From NCBI GenBank assembly GCA_030430675.1, contig JAUIKU010000003.1:1-58987 (forward strand): DNA of 58,987 bases, given 5' to 3'. A model generated the notes under the pieces. The model worked only from the letters and a program-made list of their open reading frames with translations, did not search any database and was not told the origin of the DNA. Made by a program: the position numbers and the translations under genes. Position 1 is the first letter of the stretch. Each line of letters starts with the position of its first letter. Shown in pieces: positions 8,716 to 16,962 of this stretch. This DNA is from Bacteroidia bacterium. Lineage in GTDB: Bacteria; Bacteroidota; Bacteroidia; Cytophagales; Cyclobacteriaceae.

Positions 8716-9547
8716 TAGCGGTTCTACCAAAACAGATTGGCGGGTTATAGACAGCAGTGGCCAAATTGAACAGGCTAAGTGCAAGGGAATTAACCCGTAT
8801 TATCAGTCACCGGAAGAGATCCTCTCAGAATTGCTGACGTCATTAAAGCCCCAAATAAATACCGATATTCAGGAAATTCATTTCTATGGTGCCGGGTGCA
8901 ATCGTCCGGAAAAAAATGCAATCATATCACAAGCGCTTAATGAGGTTTTCAGGGATGCATCCGTGACGGTAAATTCCGATCTGCTGGCGGTGGCTCATGG
9001 CTTATGCCATCGCACGGCGGGCATCGCCTGTATTTTGGGAACCGGATCCAATTCCTGCTATTACGATGGAGAGCGCATCGTCGATCATATTCCTCCCTGG
9101 GGTACCTGGTTGGGCGATGAAGGCAGCGGCTCCTGGCTGGGCAGGGAATTGGTGGTGCTTTACCTGAACTACGAATTGCCGGATCATTTACAGCAGGCTT
9201 TTGATAAGCGATATCCCGATGTTCGGGAATCGGTAATGGACCACGTCTATCGTCAACCTTATCCCAACCGCTACCTGGGACAGTTTAGCAGATTTTTATA
9301 TCATCACATGAAAGACCCTTTCATCTACGAGCTGGTGTACAGCGGTTTTATGAAGTTTTTTAAACGCAAGGTTTTAAAATACCGAATGGCGGGCCAGGTG
9401 CCGGTACATGTATCGGGGTCCATTGGGTTCTACTTCAACACTATTTTACGAAAAATTGCGTCAGATCTGGGTTTGGATCTGAAGAACATCACCGAGTCTC
9501 CCATTGCCGGATTAACACTTTTTCATCGCCCTGACAACCTGGCTTAA
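8699..9547 (+). CDS. BadF/BadG/BcrA/BcrD-type ATPase, probable amino-sugar kinase
   Basis: An ASKHA-fold kinase of 282 residues. The phosphate-1 motif is MILIADSGSTKTDWRV, and the adenosine region has GIACILGTGSNSCYYDG and PPWGTWLGDEGSGSWLGRE, as in N-acetylglucosamine kinases. The placement directly before murQ (52 bp apart) suggests that it phosphorylates GlcNAc or MurNAc released during cell-wall recycling, giving MurNAc-6-phosphate for MurQ. This is inference from context. The start overlaps the preceding gene by 17 bp. Confidence 0.85.
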   Translation: MILIADSGSTKTDWRVIDSSGQIEQAKCKGINPYYQSPEEILSELLTSLKPQINTDIQEIHFYGAGCNRPEKNAIISQALNEVFRDASVTVNSDLLAVAHGLCHRTAGIACILGTGSNSCYYDGERIVDHIPPWGTWLGDEGSGSWLGRELVVLYLNYELPDHLQQAFDKRYPDVRESVMDHVYRQPYPNRYLGQFSRFLYHHMKDPFIYELVYSGFMKFFKRKVLKYRMAGQVPVHVSGSIGFYFNTILRKIASDLGLDLKNITESPIAGLTLFHRPDNLA

Positions 9548-9598
9548 AAAGCGCTGCATTCGCAAATTATTGACTAACTTCGTATTACTTTAAAAGTT

Positions 9599-10405
9599 AT
9601 GTCAACCACAGAATCACCATCCAACTTCGATCACCTGGAGCGAATGCCCATTAGGGAATTGCTGGCAAATATCAATCACGAAGATCACAAGGTTCCTGAA
9701 GTCATCTCAGGCCTGATCCCCGATATTGAAGCACTGGTAGCGCAAATTGTGATCAGGATGAAACAAGGGGGACGTTTGTTCTATATCGGTGCCGGGACCA
9801 GTGGCCGGCTGGGTATCGTAGATGCCTCGGAATGTCCGCCAACTTTTGGTGTTCCTCATGACCTGGTGATCGGCATAATGGCGGGGGGTGACCTGGCCAT
9901 TAGAAAGGCCGTTGAATTTGCGGAAGATGACCCGCACCAGGCCTGGATCGATTTGCAACAGTATGATATTGGCCCGCTGGACACTGTGGTAGGGATTGCC
10001 GCTTCCGGCCGAACGCCTTATGTAGTGGGGGGAGTAAAAGCCGCCCGGGAGCATGGCTTACTTACCGGTGCCATCACCTGTAACCATGGATCCAAGCTTG
10101 GTGAAGCAGCGGAATTTCCTATTGAAGCAGTAGTGGGACCGGAATTTGTAACGGGCAGTACCCGCATGAAATCAGGAACTGCTCAAAAACTTATCCTGAA
10201 TATGATATCCACCACGGTCATGATACAACTAGGCCGGGTAAAAGGAAATAAAATGGTGGATATGCAGTTAAGCAACAATAAACTGGTGGGCAGAGGGGTA
10301 AAAATGCTGATGGACGAGTTGGGAATAGACCAGCAACGGGCCAGCCAGTTGCTGACTACCCATGGGTCGGTAAGGGCTGCACTTAAAGCCTTTGGCCATG
10401 CATGA
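9599..10405 (+). CDS. murQ: N-acetylmuramic acid 6-phosphate etherase
   Basis: MurQ removes the lactyl ether from MurNAc-6-phosphate, giving GlcNAc-6-phosphate for cell-wall recycling. 268 residues with a SIS fold: FYIGAGTSGRLGIVDASECPPTFG contains the substrate-binding loop, and KAVEFAEDD, GIAASGRTPYV and GPEFVTGSTRMKSGTAQK are family signatures. The length is slightly shorter than the E. coli enzyme (298) because the C-terminal helices are trimmed. It lies in an apparent operon with the upstream kinase and overlaps the next gene by 8 bp (ATGCATGA). Confidence 0.95.
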   Translation: MSTTESPSNFDHLERMPIRELLANINHEDHKVPEVISGLIPDIEALVAQIVIRMKQGGRLFYIGAGTSGRLGIVDASECPPTFGVPHDLVIGIMAGGDLAIRKAVEFAEDDPHQAWIDLQQYDIGPLDTVVGIAASGRTPYVVGGVKAAREHGLLTGAITCNHGSKLGEAAEFPIEAVVGPEFVTGSTRMKSGTAQKLILNMISTTVMIQLGRVKGNKMVDMQLSNNKLVGRGVKMLMDELGIDQQRASQLLTTHGSVRAALKAFGHA

Positions 10406-10976
10406 GATCGAACCATACTATCGCTGGGAGCCTTTTTACCAGTCAAGCCTGGATCCGCAATCCCCTTTTTATGGAAAAGAATACAATTATGATCTCTATA
10501 CGGAAAACATCTATGGCTACTACATCGCCCCGGGCTGGGATTTTTTTGGGTCAGAGACACTTTACCTGAAAGTTTTATATGCAGATTACCTGGAGGGTTT
10601 TACCATAATCGAGTTAATCGGGGAATGGAATGATGCCATAAACAACGACATCATGCACCTAAAACGCAACGTGTTGGAAAGCATGATGGGTCAAGGAATT
10701 CACAAATTCATATTGCTGGGAGAGAATGTGCTCAATTTTCACGGGTCCGATGATTGCTACTATGAGGAATGGTTTGAGGAAACGGAAGAGGAAAACGGCT
10801 GGATCGCCGCCCTAAATTTCAGGGATTTCGTGATGGATGAGTGGAAAAACTATAACATTGACTCTTTTATCAACTTTGGCGGGACATTGCAACTCAGCAA
10901 ATGGCGGGTACTGGAACCCACGGGTCTCTATAAAATTGTTCAGAATCTCATATCCCGCAGGATAGCCCTTACCTGA
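10398..10976 (+). CDS. Conserved hypothetical protein
   Basis: A 193-residue, Tyr/Trp/acid-rich soluble protein with no signal peptide and no domain that I recognise. The start ATG 10398 overlaps the murQ stop by 8 bp, so it is probably translationally coupled to the recycling operon. The central part (TIIELIGEWNDAINNDIMHLKR, then HKFILLGENVLNFHGS) alternates strands and helices, and an acidic EEWFEETEEENGW segment follows. A role linked to MurNAc metabolism is possible only by position. Confidence 0.7.
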   Translation: MHEIEPYYRWEPFYQSSLDPQSPFYGKEYNYDLYTENIYGYYIAPGWDFFGSETLYLKVLYADYLEGFTIIELIGEWNDAINNDIMHLKRNVLESMMGQGIHKFILLGENVLNFHGSDDCYYEEWFEETEEENGWIAALNFRDFVMDEWKNYNIDSFINFGGTLQLSKWRVLEPTGLYKIVQNLISRRIALT

Positions 10977-11099
10977 TCACTCTTCCGTACTTAACGGACT
11001 GAATTGCAAATATTTAATCACATTTTTCCAGTGTATCAGGCAGGTTTTTTGCTATCTTGAATTAACTCTTGTTTAAACAACTACTAACCATCAAATCCC

Positions 11100-12014
11100 A
11101 TGGAAACCCAATGGCCCCAAAAAACCCGCGAGTTACAAAGCAACCATTTTGATTCAACCATTTGGAATGACTTCAAGTTTCGCGATGATGACATCATTAT
11201 CGGAACCTACGCCAAGTCCGGTACCACCTGGATGCAACAGATCATTTCTCAGCTTATCTTCAATGGTCAGGCTGGATTACCTGTTGCAGACATGTCTCCC
11301 TGGCTCGACCTCCGGGTTCCTCCGGCTCATATAAAGCTGGAAGGAATGGAGGGACAGGCGCACCGGCGATTTATTAAAACCCATCTGCCGGTAGACGCAC
11401 TGGTATACTCACCCAAGGCAAAATACATTTACGTGGCCCGTGACGGACGGGATGTAGTGTGGAGTCTGTACAATCACCATGTCACTGCCAATGATAAATG
11501 GTATGAGGCTTTAAATGACACCCCCGGATTAGTTGGTCCTCCTATCCCGAAACCTGTGGATTCGGTGGTGCAATCGTACCATGAATGGTTGGAAAAGGAT
11601 GGTTACCCCTGGTGGAGCTACTGGGAAAATATCAGCTCATGGTGGAATATAAGACACTTGCCAAATCTTAAACTGGTTCATTTTGCCAATCTTAAGAAGG
11701 ATATGGAGGGAGAGATCAGGGCCGTAGCCGATTTTCTGGAAATACCTACGGATAACCTGGACTGGGAGGCTGTGCTCCAGCACTGCAGCTTTGATTACAT
11801 GAAAGCGCATGCCGAGGCCTCGGTGCCCCTGGGAGGAATTCTTTGGGAAGGAGGTGCCAAGTCTTTCATTCACAAAGGAAATAATGGAAGATGGCGGGAT
11901 ATGCTTTCCGATGAGGAGTCACAAAAATACGAGCAACTGGCGGAACAAAAACTGGGCCCCGAATGTGCGCACTGGGTCAAAACGGGGGAAATCACGGAGG
12001 CAATTAAGGATTAA
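11100..12014 (+). CDS. PAPS-dependent sulfotransferase domain protein
   Basis: A cytosolic-type sulfotransferase of 304 residues. The 5'-phosphosulfate loop TYAKSGTTWMQQI is near residue 38. The 3'-phosphate motif YVARDGRDVVWSLYNH follows, with KTHLP before it (FIKTHLP, the conserved K-T-H with the catalytic His). The C-terminal region GAKSFIHKGNNGRWRDML is the usual FxRKGxxGDWK-like motif. The acceptor is unknown. It has its own spacer of 123 bp upstream and is followed by a repeat array. Confidence 0.92.
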   Translation: METQWPQKTRELQSNHFDSTIWNDFKFRDDDIIIGTYAKSGTTWMQQIISQLIFNGQAGLPVADMSPWLDLRVPPAHIKLEGMEGQAHRRFIKTHLPVDALVYSPKAKYIYVARDGRDVVWSLYNHHVTANDKWYEALNDTPGLVGPPIPKPVDSVVQSYHEWLEKDGYPWWSYWENISSWWNIRHLPNLKLVHFANLKKDMEGEIRAVADFLEIPTDNLDWEAVLQHCSFDYMKAHAEASVPLGGILWEGGAKSFIHKGNNGRWRDMLSDEESQKYEQLAEQKLGPECAHWVKTGEITEAIKD

Positions 12015-12017
12015 GAA

Positions 12018-12282
12018 TTGGGGGGCATGGGGCATGGGGCCGAGAGCAGAGAGCATAGGGCATGGGGCATAGAGCATAGGGAATAGGGAATAGGGAATAG
12101 GGAATAGGGCATTGGCAAAGGGCATAGGGGTTAGGGCATGGGGCATAGAGGAGGACTGAGGGCGGGATGGCATTTGATGCTTGGTGCTTGGCGCTTGGCA
12201 TTTGACAAAGGGCTTGGCACTTCGCTTCCAGAGCAATTGGCATTGCCCCAATTGTTAATTTTTAATCCTTAATCTTTAATTG
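12018..12282. repeat. Degenerate heptanucleotide repeat array
   Basis: The whole spacer between the sulfotransferase and the convergent SprT-like gene is built of 7-bp units. These are GGGCATG/GGGCATA at 12022-12078, GGGAATA four times around 12079-12106, further variants to 12152, CTTGGNG units around 12179-12210, and TTAATNN units at 12255-12282. The last units contain the stop codon of the SprT-like gene. The repeats yield long Met/Pro-rich shadow frames on the minus strand which are not genes. Confidence 0.85.
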
Positions 12283-12884
12283 TCTACCGGTAATACCAGC
12301 GCCAGGTTGCTGATCAGCCAGCGGCGATTATTGGCGGTTTCCAGGCAGGCAGTCCGGGTACGTCTGACTTTTATCTTTTTGTATTTCCTGGAACGAAATA
12401 AGAATTCATCCCCTTCGGGAATCTGCTCCAGAGGTATACCGGGAGACACCGGGTCGTACTTTCGTAAAACCCTGGTTAATACCGGATGCGAACAACTGGC
12501 CGCTTTTGGTGCTTTCAGGTACAAAGTAAAAGCCTCCAGAATATCCTGGGGCAACTTGGCCCCATTGAGCAACGGCGTCATCACGCGCCTGATTTCCTGC
12601 TGCCATTCGGGGCCATGAGGCTTAACCTTAATTCCATGCCGGATATGGGTAAGAAAATGGGCCACCTCGTGCAGATAAACCACCAGGAATGCAAATTGGT
12701 TTAAATTCCTGTTAACAGTAATCAGATGGGTTCCAGGTTGGGGCCGATAGCGATAATCACCCAATTTGGTCTTTCGAGGGGCCGAAAGTTTAATCTGAAA
12801 CTGATGTTTGTGCCATAGATCGAAGCAGTAGAGGTTAGCTGAATCCGGTAGATAACTGCGAAAAATCCAATTTGCCTGGTTCAT
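12276..12884 (-). CDS. SprT-like zinc metalloprotease-fold protein
   Basis: A 202-residue protein with the zinc motif HEVAHFLTH (HExxH) near residue 74, within the layout of the SprT/Spartan family. HGPEWQQEIRRVM follows, with a further His-containing helix typical of the family (GxxWxxxM). The C-terminal part normally holds a zinc ribbon, but here only scattered Cys are seen. Function unknown; eukaryotic relatives cut DNA-protein crosslinks. ATG 12884 (MNQANWIF) is preferred to an in-frame start at 12902 that lies in a terminator hairpin. The stop codon lies in a TTAATTG heptamer. Confidence 0.8.
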   Translation of the reverse strand: MNQANWIFRSYLPDSANLYCFDLWHKHQFQIKLSAPRKTKLGDYRYRPQPGTHLITVNRNLNQFAFLVVYLHEVAHFLTHIRHGIKVKPHGPEWQQEIRRVMTPLLNGAKLPQDILEAFTLYLKAPKAASCSHPVLTRVLRKYDPVSPGIPLEQIPEGDEFLFRSRKYKKIKVRRTRTACLETANNRRWLISNLALVLPVDN

Positions 12885-12900
12885 ATTTTTTAAGGGGCAC

Positions 12901-12928
12901 AAAAAAACCCCGCTGCTTCAGCGGGGTT
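12901..12928 (-). terminator. Rho-independent terminator of the acidic lipoprotein gene
   Basis: A perfect 10-bp stem (AACCCCGCTG / CAGCGGGGTT) with a CTT loop. On the minus strand it is followed by seven T. It lies 20 bp after the stop of the gene at 12949-13194. Confidence 0.9.
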
Positions 12929-12948
12929 ATAAACTAACGGATATTTTA

Positions 12949-13194
12949 TTAGTTCTCTTCAGTAGCTTCTTCTACTGCCTCGGTTGCTTCGTCAATAGCT
13001 TCCTGAGCGTCTTCAACTGCTTCTTCAGCAGTTTCCTGAGCATCTTCTATTACTTCTTCAGTTTCTTCAACTGCAGTTTCTATAGATTCTCCTGCTGCGT
13101 CCATAGTTTCTTCAGCAGACTCGCTTGTTTTCGCACAAGAAGTAGCGGCAAATAAAAATCCGCCTGTAAGTAATAAGGCAAATAATCTTTTCAT
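12949..13194 (-). CDS. Small acidic coiled-coil lipoprotein
   Basis: An 81-residue protein with a signal peptide and lipobox TSC (Cys at residue 20). The mature part is almost entirely Glu, Ala, Asp, Thr and Val in 7-11-residue repeats around the pattern EEAxEDAQEAxxEA, predicting a long single acidic helix. Proteins of this kind occur in Bacteroidota as abundant envelope lipoproteins of unknown function. A strong terminator follows. It is upstream of sprT-like and downstream of der on the same strand, but the terminator and spacing suggest its own transcript. Confidence 0.75.
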   Translation of the reverse strand: MKRLFALLLTGGFLFAATSCAKTSESAEETMDAAGESIETAVEETEEVIEDAQETAEEAVEDAQEAIDEATEAVEEATEEN

Positions 13195-13260
13195 GATAAA
13201 TTCCCGTTTTGATTAAAAAATGATAAGATGCAAATATACACAATAATTTATCCCAGCTAA

Positions 13261-14565
13261 TTATTTTTTCCTAAAAAACAGGCGAATTGGTACACCCGTA
13301 AAATCAAAGTGCATTCTTAACTTATTCTCTATGAAGCGTTTATACGGATCCTTAATGTACTGAGGCAGGTTGCAAAAGAAGGCAAAAGCGGGGGTATTTG
13401 CAGGCAACTGGGTGATGTACTTGATCTTAATATATTTACCCTTGATCGCTGGGGGTGGACGTCGTTCAATTTCCGGTAAAAGCTTGTCATTTAAGGCCGA
13501 TGTGGATATCCTTTTTTGGCGATTGGCAAATACCTCCAGCGCCAGCTCCATGGCCTGATATATCCGTTGTTTGTTGACGGTTGAAGTAAAAATTATGGGG
13601 ATGTAATCCAGGGGGCTCAGCTTCTCCAGAATAGCACGGCGAAACACTTCAGCGGTTTTGTGATCTTTTTCCACCAGGTCCCACTTATTTACCAGGATCA
13701 CAATTCCCTTGTTTTTCTTATGAGCCAGGCCGATAATGCTCTGGTCCTGACTCTCCAGTCCCCTTTCTGCGTCCAGCATCACCATGCACACATCAGAGTT
13801 TTCCAGGGCATTGATCGACCGCAATACCGAATAGAACTCAATGTTGTCCTTTACCCGGGATTTACGGCGCAAGCCGGCGGTATCGGTGATGATAAAATCC
13901 TTGCCAAACATGTTGTACCGGGTGTCAATGGCATCCCTGGTGGTACCGGCCACTTCGGTTACGATGGTCCTTTCGATTCCCATCAGTACGTTGAGAAAGG
14001 AGCTTTTGCCCACATTGGGCCGACCCAGCAAAGTAATTCTGGGTAAATCGGGTTGACTGGATTCAGCCTCTGCGGGCAGATACCTGATCACCTGGTCCAG
14101 CAACTCCCCGGTTCCGGAACCGCTGGCGGCAGCAATCGGGTATATCTCATCAAATCCCATGCTGTAAAACTCACCCGCCATGTAGGCCTTTTCCTGGTTA
14201 TCGGCCTTGTTGGCCGCCACCAGAACCGGTTTATTGGCCGAACGTAAGATGCCGGCAAAGTCTTTATCCAAATCAGTTAAACCGGTATGACAATCGACCA
14301 TGAAGATAAGCACCTGAGCTTCCTGTACCGCAAGCTCGACCTGTTCCCTGATAGCGGCCTCGAAGACATCTTCTGAGCCCACTACATATCCACCGGTATC
14401 TACCACGGTAAAAGACCGGCCGTTCCACAGGGACACCCCGTAGTGGCGGTCCCTGGTGACTCCGCTTTCGTTGTCCATAATAGCCTGTCGGCGCTCCACC
14501 AACCGGTTGAACAGGGTAGATTTGCCCACATTGGGTCTTCCTACTATGGCGACGATATTGGACAA
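13261..14565 (-). CDS. der: Ribosome biogenesis GTPase Der (EngA)
   Basis: An essential double GTPase that matures the 50S subunit. 434 residues. The first G domain has GRPNVGKSTLFNRL and DTGGY, with NKAD. The second G domain has GRPNVGKSSFLNVL, DTAGLRRKSR and NKWD. The C-terminal KH-like domain ends PIRLFFRKK. The start codon is TTG (complement of 14563-14565): a stop codon lies four codons upstream in frame and no ATG is available, while the N-terminus MSNIVAIVGRP matches the family exactly. Confidence 0.97.
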   Translation of the reverse strand: MSNIVAIVGRPNVGKSTLFNRLVERRQAIMDNESGVTRDRHYGVSLWNGRSFTVVDTGGYVVGSEDVFEAAIREQVELAVQEAQVLIFMVDCHTGLTDLDKDFAGILRSANKPVLVAANKADNQEKAYMAGEFYSMGFDEIYPIAAASGSGTGELLDQVIRYLPAEAESSQPDLPRITLLGRPNVGKSSFLNVLMGIERTIVTEVAGTTRDAIDTRYNMFGKDFIITDTAGLRRKSRVKDNIEFYSVLRSINALENSDVCMVMLDAERGLESQDQSIIGLAHKKNKGIVILVNKWDLVEKDHKTAEVFRRAILEKLSPLDYIPIIFTSTVNKQRIYQAMELALEVFANRQKRISTSALNDKLLPEIERRPPPAIKGKYIKIKYITQLPANTPAFAFFCNLPQYIKDPYKRFIENKLRMHFDFTGVPIRLFFRKK

Positions 14566-14636
14566 TTCGTTAAATTAAAAATTAACAATTAAGTAATGAA
14601 CAATTGTTTGACACGGTCAATTATTAGATTGACTAT

Positions 14637-14987
14637 ATGAAGAATAACTTAATTCAAGATAAAAGTTATCAGTTTTCGCTTGAAATTATTCAAGTCTGCA
14701 AAGATCTGAAAATCAACCAAGAATTTATCCTTTCAACACAACTTTTGAAGAGTGGCACCTCCGTTGGGGCTAATATCGAAGAAGCATTAGCAGCATTTTC
14801 AAAGAAGGATTTTATATTTAGGATGTCGATAGCATATAAAGAGGCAAGAGAAACCAGTTACTGGATACGACTATTAAAGGATTCCGGAGACATTTCAAAC
14901 AAATCTGCCCTGGAGCTTCTTTGTAAAAGCCAGGAGATTGAAAAAATTCTGGTCAGCATACTGAAAACCAGCAAATCCAATTGTTAA
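14637..14987 (+). CDS. Four-helix bundle protein (S23/IVP family)
   Basis: A 116-residue protein with the S23 layout: helix 1, then QEFILSTQLLKSGTSVGANIEEA, the strongly conserved STQLxRSAxSVxANIxEG-like motif, then a third and fourth helix with SYWIRLLKDSG. The family was first found in intervening sequences of 23S rRNA genes; here it is a free-standing chromosomal copy between der and era. Function unknown. It terminates in the heptanucleotide array: its last two residues (Asn-Cys) and stop are encoded by the repeat. Confidence 0.88.
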   Translation: MKNNLIQDKSYQFSLEIIQVCKDLKINQEFILSTQLLKSGTSVGANIEEALAAFSKKDFIFRMSIAYKEARETSYWIRLLKDSGDISNKSALELLCKSQEIEKILVSILKTSKSNC

Positions 14988-15041
14988 TTGTTAATTGTTA
15001 ATTGTTAATTGTTAATTGTTAATTGTTAATTGTTAATTGTT
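14979..15041. repeat. Perfect heptanucleotide array (AATTGTT)9
   Basis: Nine identical copies of AATTGTT run from 14979 to 15041. The array holds the 3' ends of two convergent genes: the stop of the four-helix bundle gene at 14985-14987 and the stop of era at 15033-15035 on the other strand. A length change would not alter the two C-termini beyond one or two residues. Confidence 0.97.
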
Positions 15042-15932
15042 ATAGCCAAACCTTTTCAACTTCTCCCTCTTCTTCCTCCAGTCTTTTTCCACCTTTACGA
15101 ACTGTTCCAGGAATACCTTCTTCTGAAAGAATTGCTCCATGTCTTTGCGGGCTTCTGTACCGACATTTTTAAGGGCTGATCCCTGTTTGCCGATTAGGAT
15201 GCCTTTCTGACTGTTTCGTTCCACGTAGATCTCCGCACGGATGCGAATAATGTCCGGTTCTTCCTTGAATTCACTTATGATCACCTCACAGGCATAGGGC
15301 ACTTCCTTTTTGTAATTTTGGAAAATCTTTTCCCGGATGATCTCGGAAGCAAAGAATTTTTCGGGCCGGTTGCTAAGGCTGTCTTTGGGGAAATAAGCCG
15401 GATGCTGGGGCAGGTATTTCAATATCGACGGCATCACCTGCTCGATGTTGGTTTCATTCAGCGCGGAAACCGACAGGATCTCCTTTACTGAAGTACCCGT
15501 AATCAGGGCATCCCAGTAGGTCAGTTTGTCCTGCAATTGGGTCCCCTTGGCCAGGTCAATTTTATTGATGATCAGTATCACCGGAATATCCAGTTGGGAG
15601 ATGTCATTAACCAATTTCAGGTCGGACTCCATTTTTTCCCCCAACTCAACTACCCACAGGATAACATCCGCATCACTAAGGGAAGATTTGACGAAGGTCA
15701 TCATGTTTTCCTGGAGTTCGTATTGCGGTTGAATGATGCCAGGGGTATCGGAGTACACAATCTGGAAATCATCACCACTAATGATGCCCATAATGCGATG
15801 GCGGGTGGTTTGGGCTTTGCTGGTAATAATGGACAGCCGCTCACCCACCAGGGCATTCATCAAAGTGGATTTCCCGGTATTAGGTTTGCCCACGATGGAA
15901 ACAAATCCGGCTTTGTGCTTGGGATCAATCAT
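15033..15932 (-). CDS. era: GTPase Era
   Basis: Ribosome assembly GTPase that binds the 3' end of 16S rRNA. 299 residues. G-domain motifs GKPNTGKSTLMNALVG, DTPGI, NKIDLAKG and SAL are present. The C-terminal KH domain has RAEIYVERNSQKGILIGKQGSALKNVGTEARKDME, where GKQGxxLKxVG is the KH signature. The last three residues (Tyr-Asn-Asn) and the stop run into the AATTGTT array. A separate transcript from der is likely, since the S23 gene lies between them. Confidence 0.96.
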   Translation of the reverse strand: MIDPKHKAGFVSIVGKPNTGKSTLMNALVGERLSIITSKAQTTRHRIMGIISGDDFQIVYSDTPGIIQPQYELQENMMTFVKSSLSDADVILWVVELGEKMESDLKLVNDISQLDIPVILIINKIDLAKGTQLQDKLTYWDALITGTSVKEILSVSALNETNIEQVMPSILKYLPQHPAYFPKDSLSNRPEKFFASEIIREKIFQNYKKEVPYACEVIISEFKEEPDIIRIRAEIYVERNSQKGILIGKQGSALKNVGTEARKDMEQFFQKKVFLEQFVKVEKDWRKKREKLKRFGYNN

Positions 15933-16047
15933 GGTGCAAGGTAACTAATCTGGGAGTTATGGGTTATGAATCAAAAGTTATAAGTTGAGTTTCGAGACAC
16001 TGGTCCAGGCTTTCAAATTTAATTCTTATTCTTAATCGATAATTACC

Positions 16048-16078
16048 TTGATTATTTGTAGTTAACGATATACTTTTG
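16048..16078 (+). promoter_or_regulatory. Bacteroidota promoter of the tRNA-fMet gene
   Basis: TTG at 16048-16050 and TACTTTTG at 16071-16078 are separated by 20 bp, a full match to the Bacteroidota TTG-N19/21-TAnnTTTG promoter. Transcription would start near 16085, about 27 bp upstream of the mature tRNA. Confidence 0.75.
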
Positions 16079-16111
16079 TAATCCCTTAATTGAAAGGGTG
16101 ATAAAATATAT

Positions 16112-16184
<73 letters not shown>

Positions 16185-16192
16185 CTGAGAGA

Positions 16193-16220
16193 AGCCTGAC
16201 ACAATGTGTCGGGCTTTTTT
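16193..16220 (+). terminator. Terminator after tRNA-fMet
   Basis: A 10-bp stem with one G-T pair (AGCCTGACAC / GTGTCGGGCT), loop AAT, followed by six T. It lies 8 bp after the tRNA. Confidence 0.92.
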
Positions 16221-16456
16221 GTTGGTAAGTGTTTAGTAATTAAACGATTAAGGATCCATCCGGATTAGAACACTGCTTAAGCATACGGCTGATAATTACC
16301 ATATTCTATCCTACCGCTAGAATCCTAACTAAAACATACCTAAAACATTTTAAGATTTCCTCTATTGCTGAATGCCCCAAGTTCTTTATGGCAATGGGTT
16401 GATTTTGGTGCTGTCTTTTCCGAACTTATCCTATCTACTAACTCAAATTTTTTGTT

Positions 16457-16726
16457 TTGGAGGTAATCTGCTTAGAAACTGAGGCTTTTTATTCACTGGT
16501 TGAGGAAGTGGTGATCCGAATCCGGGAAAAAGATCAAATTTCCACTGACAAGTGGATTTCGCTAGAAGAGGCAATGGATTTATTGCGTGTTACGTCAAAG
16601 TCAACCATGCAAAAACTTCGGGACGAAGGACTGATCAGGTTTTCTCAGCCTTATAAAAAAATTATTCTCTATGACCGGGATTCGATTTTGACATACATTG
16701 AAACCCATGTTAACCAAACTCACTAG
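16457..16726 (+). CDS. HTH (excisionase-type) DNA-binding protein
   Basis: An 89-residue protein of the Bacteroidota excisionase/HTH_17 type. After an N-terminal helix (CLETEAFYSLVEEVVIRI), the segment KWISLEEAMDLLRVTSKSTMQKLRDEG is a MerR-like winged HTH, followed by IRFSQPYKKIILYDRDSILTYIETH. Such genes head conjugative and mobilisable elements and often control excision or mobilisation. The start is TTG 16457 preceded by a poly-T run; an ATG in this frame appears only at the DLL region, which would cut the conserved N-terminus. The next gene starts 2 bp after its stop. Confidence 0.8.
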   Translation: MEVICLETEAFYSLVEEVVIRIREKDQISTDKWISLEEAMDLLRVTSKSTMQKLRDEGLIRFSQPYKKIILYDRDSILTYIETHVNQTH

Positions 16727-16728
16727 CC

Positions 16729-16962
16729 ATGGAATTATCAAAGGAATACATCAAAGGATTCAATTCAGGATATCTGCTCCGAAAGCACAAACCTATGTTA
16801 ATGAAAGAGCTTGAAGATGGTGTTAAGCCTACTTCTCCTTATGTCCAGGGGTTGCTGGATGGGAATAAGGAGTATGAGAAGGAGTTGGATCGGAAGTTGG
16901 ATAAGATGCAGGAAAAATCGCTGGAGAAGGGGAAGAATAAGGGGCTTGGTTTAGGAATGTAA
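16729..16962 (+). CDS. Small conserved protein of mobile elements, unknown function
   Basis: A 77-residue basic protein (MELSKEYIKGFNSGYLL...), Lys/Glu-rich in the C-terminal half (DRKLDKMQEKSLEKGKNKG). The segment KGFNSGYLLRKHKP...YVQGLLDGNKEYEKE looks like two short helix-turn units. It follows the excisionase-type gene with 2 bp between stop and start and so belongs to its operon. I recognise the gene pair as recurrent in Bacteroidota elements but no function is known. Confidence 0.65.
   Translation: MELSKEYIKGFNSGYLLRKHKPMLMKELEDGVKPTSPYVQGLLDGNKEYEKELDRKLDKMQEKSLEKGKNKGLGLGM

Noticed and set aside
11919-12251. Met/Pro-rich minus-strand frames in the 12-kb spacer
   Set aside because: They are translations of heptanucleotide repeats and lack any real protein composition.
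14637-14987. Intervening sequence of a 23S rRNA gene
   Set aside because: The S23-type protein normally marks it, but no rRNA sequence flanks it; neighbours are der and era.
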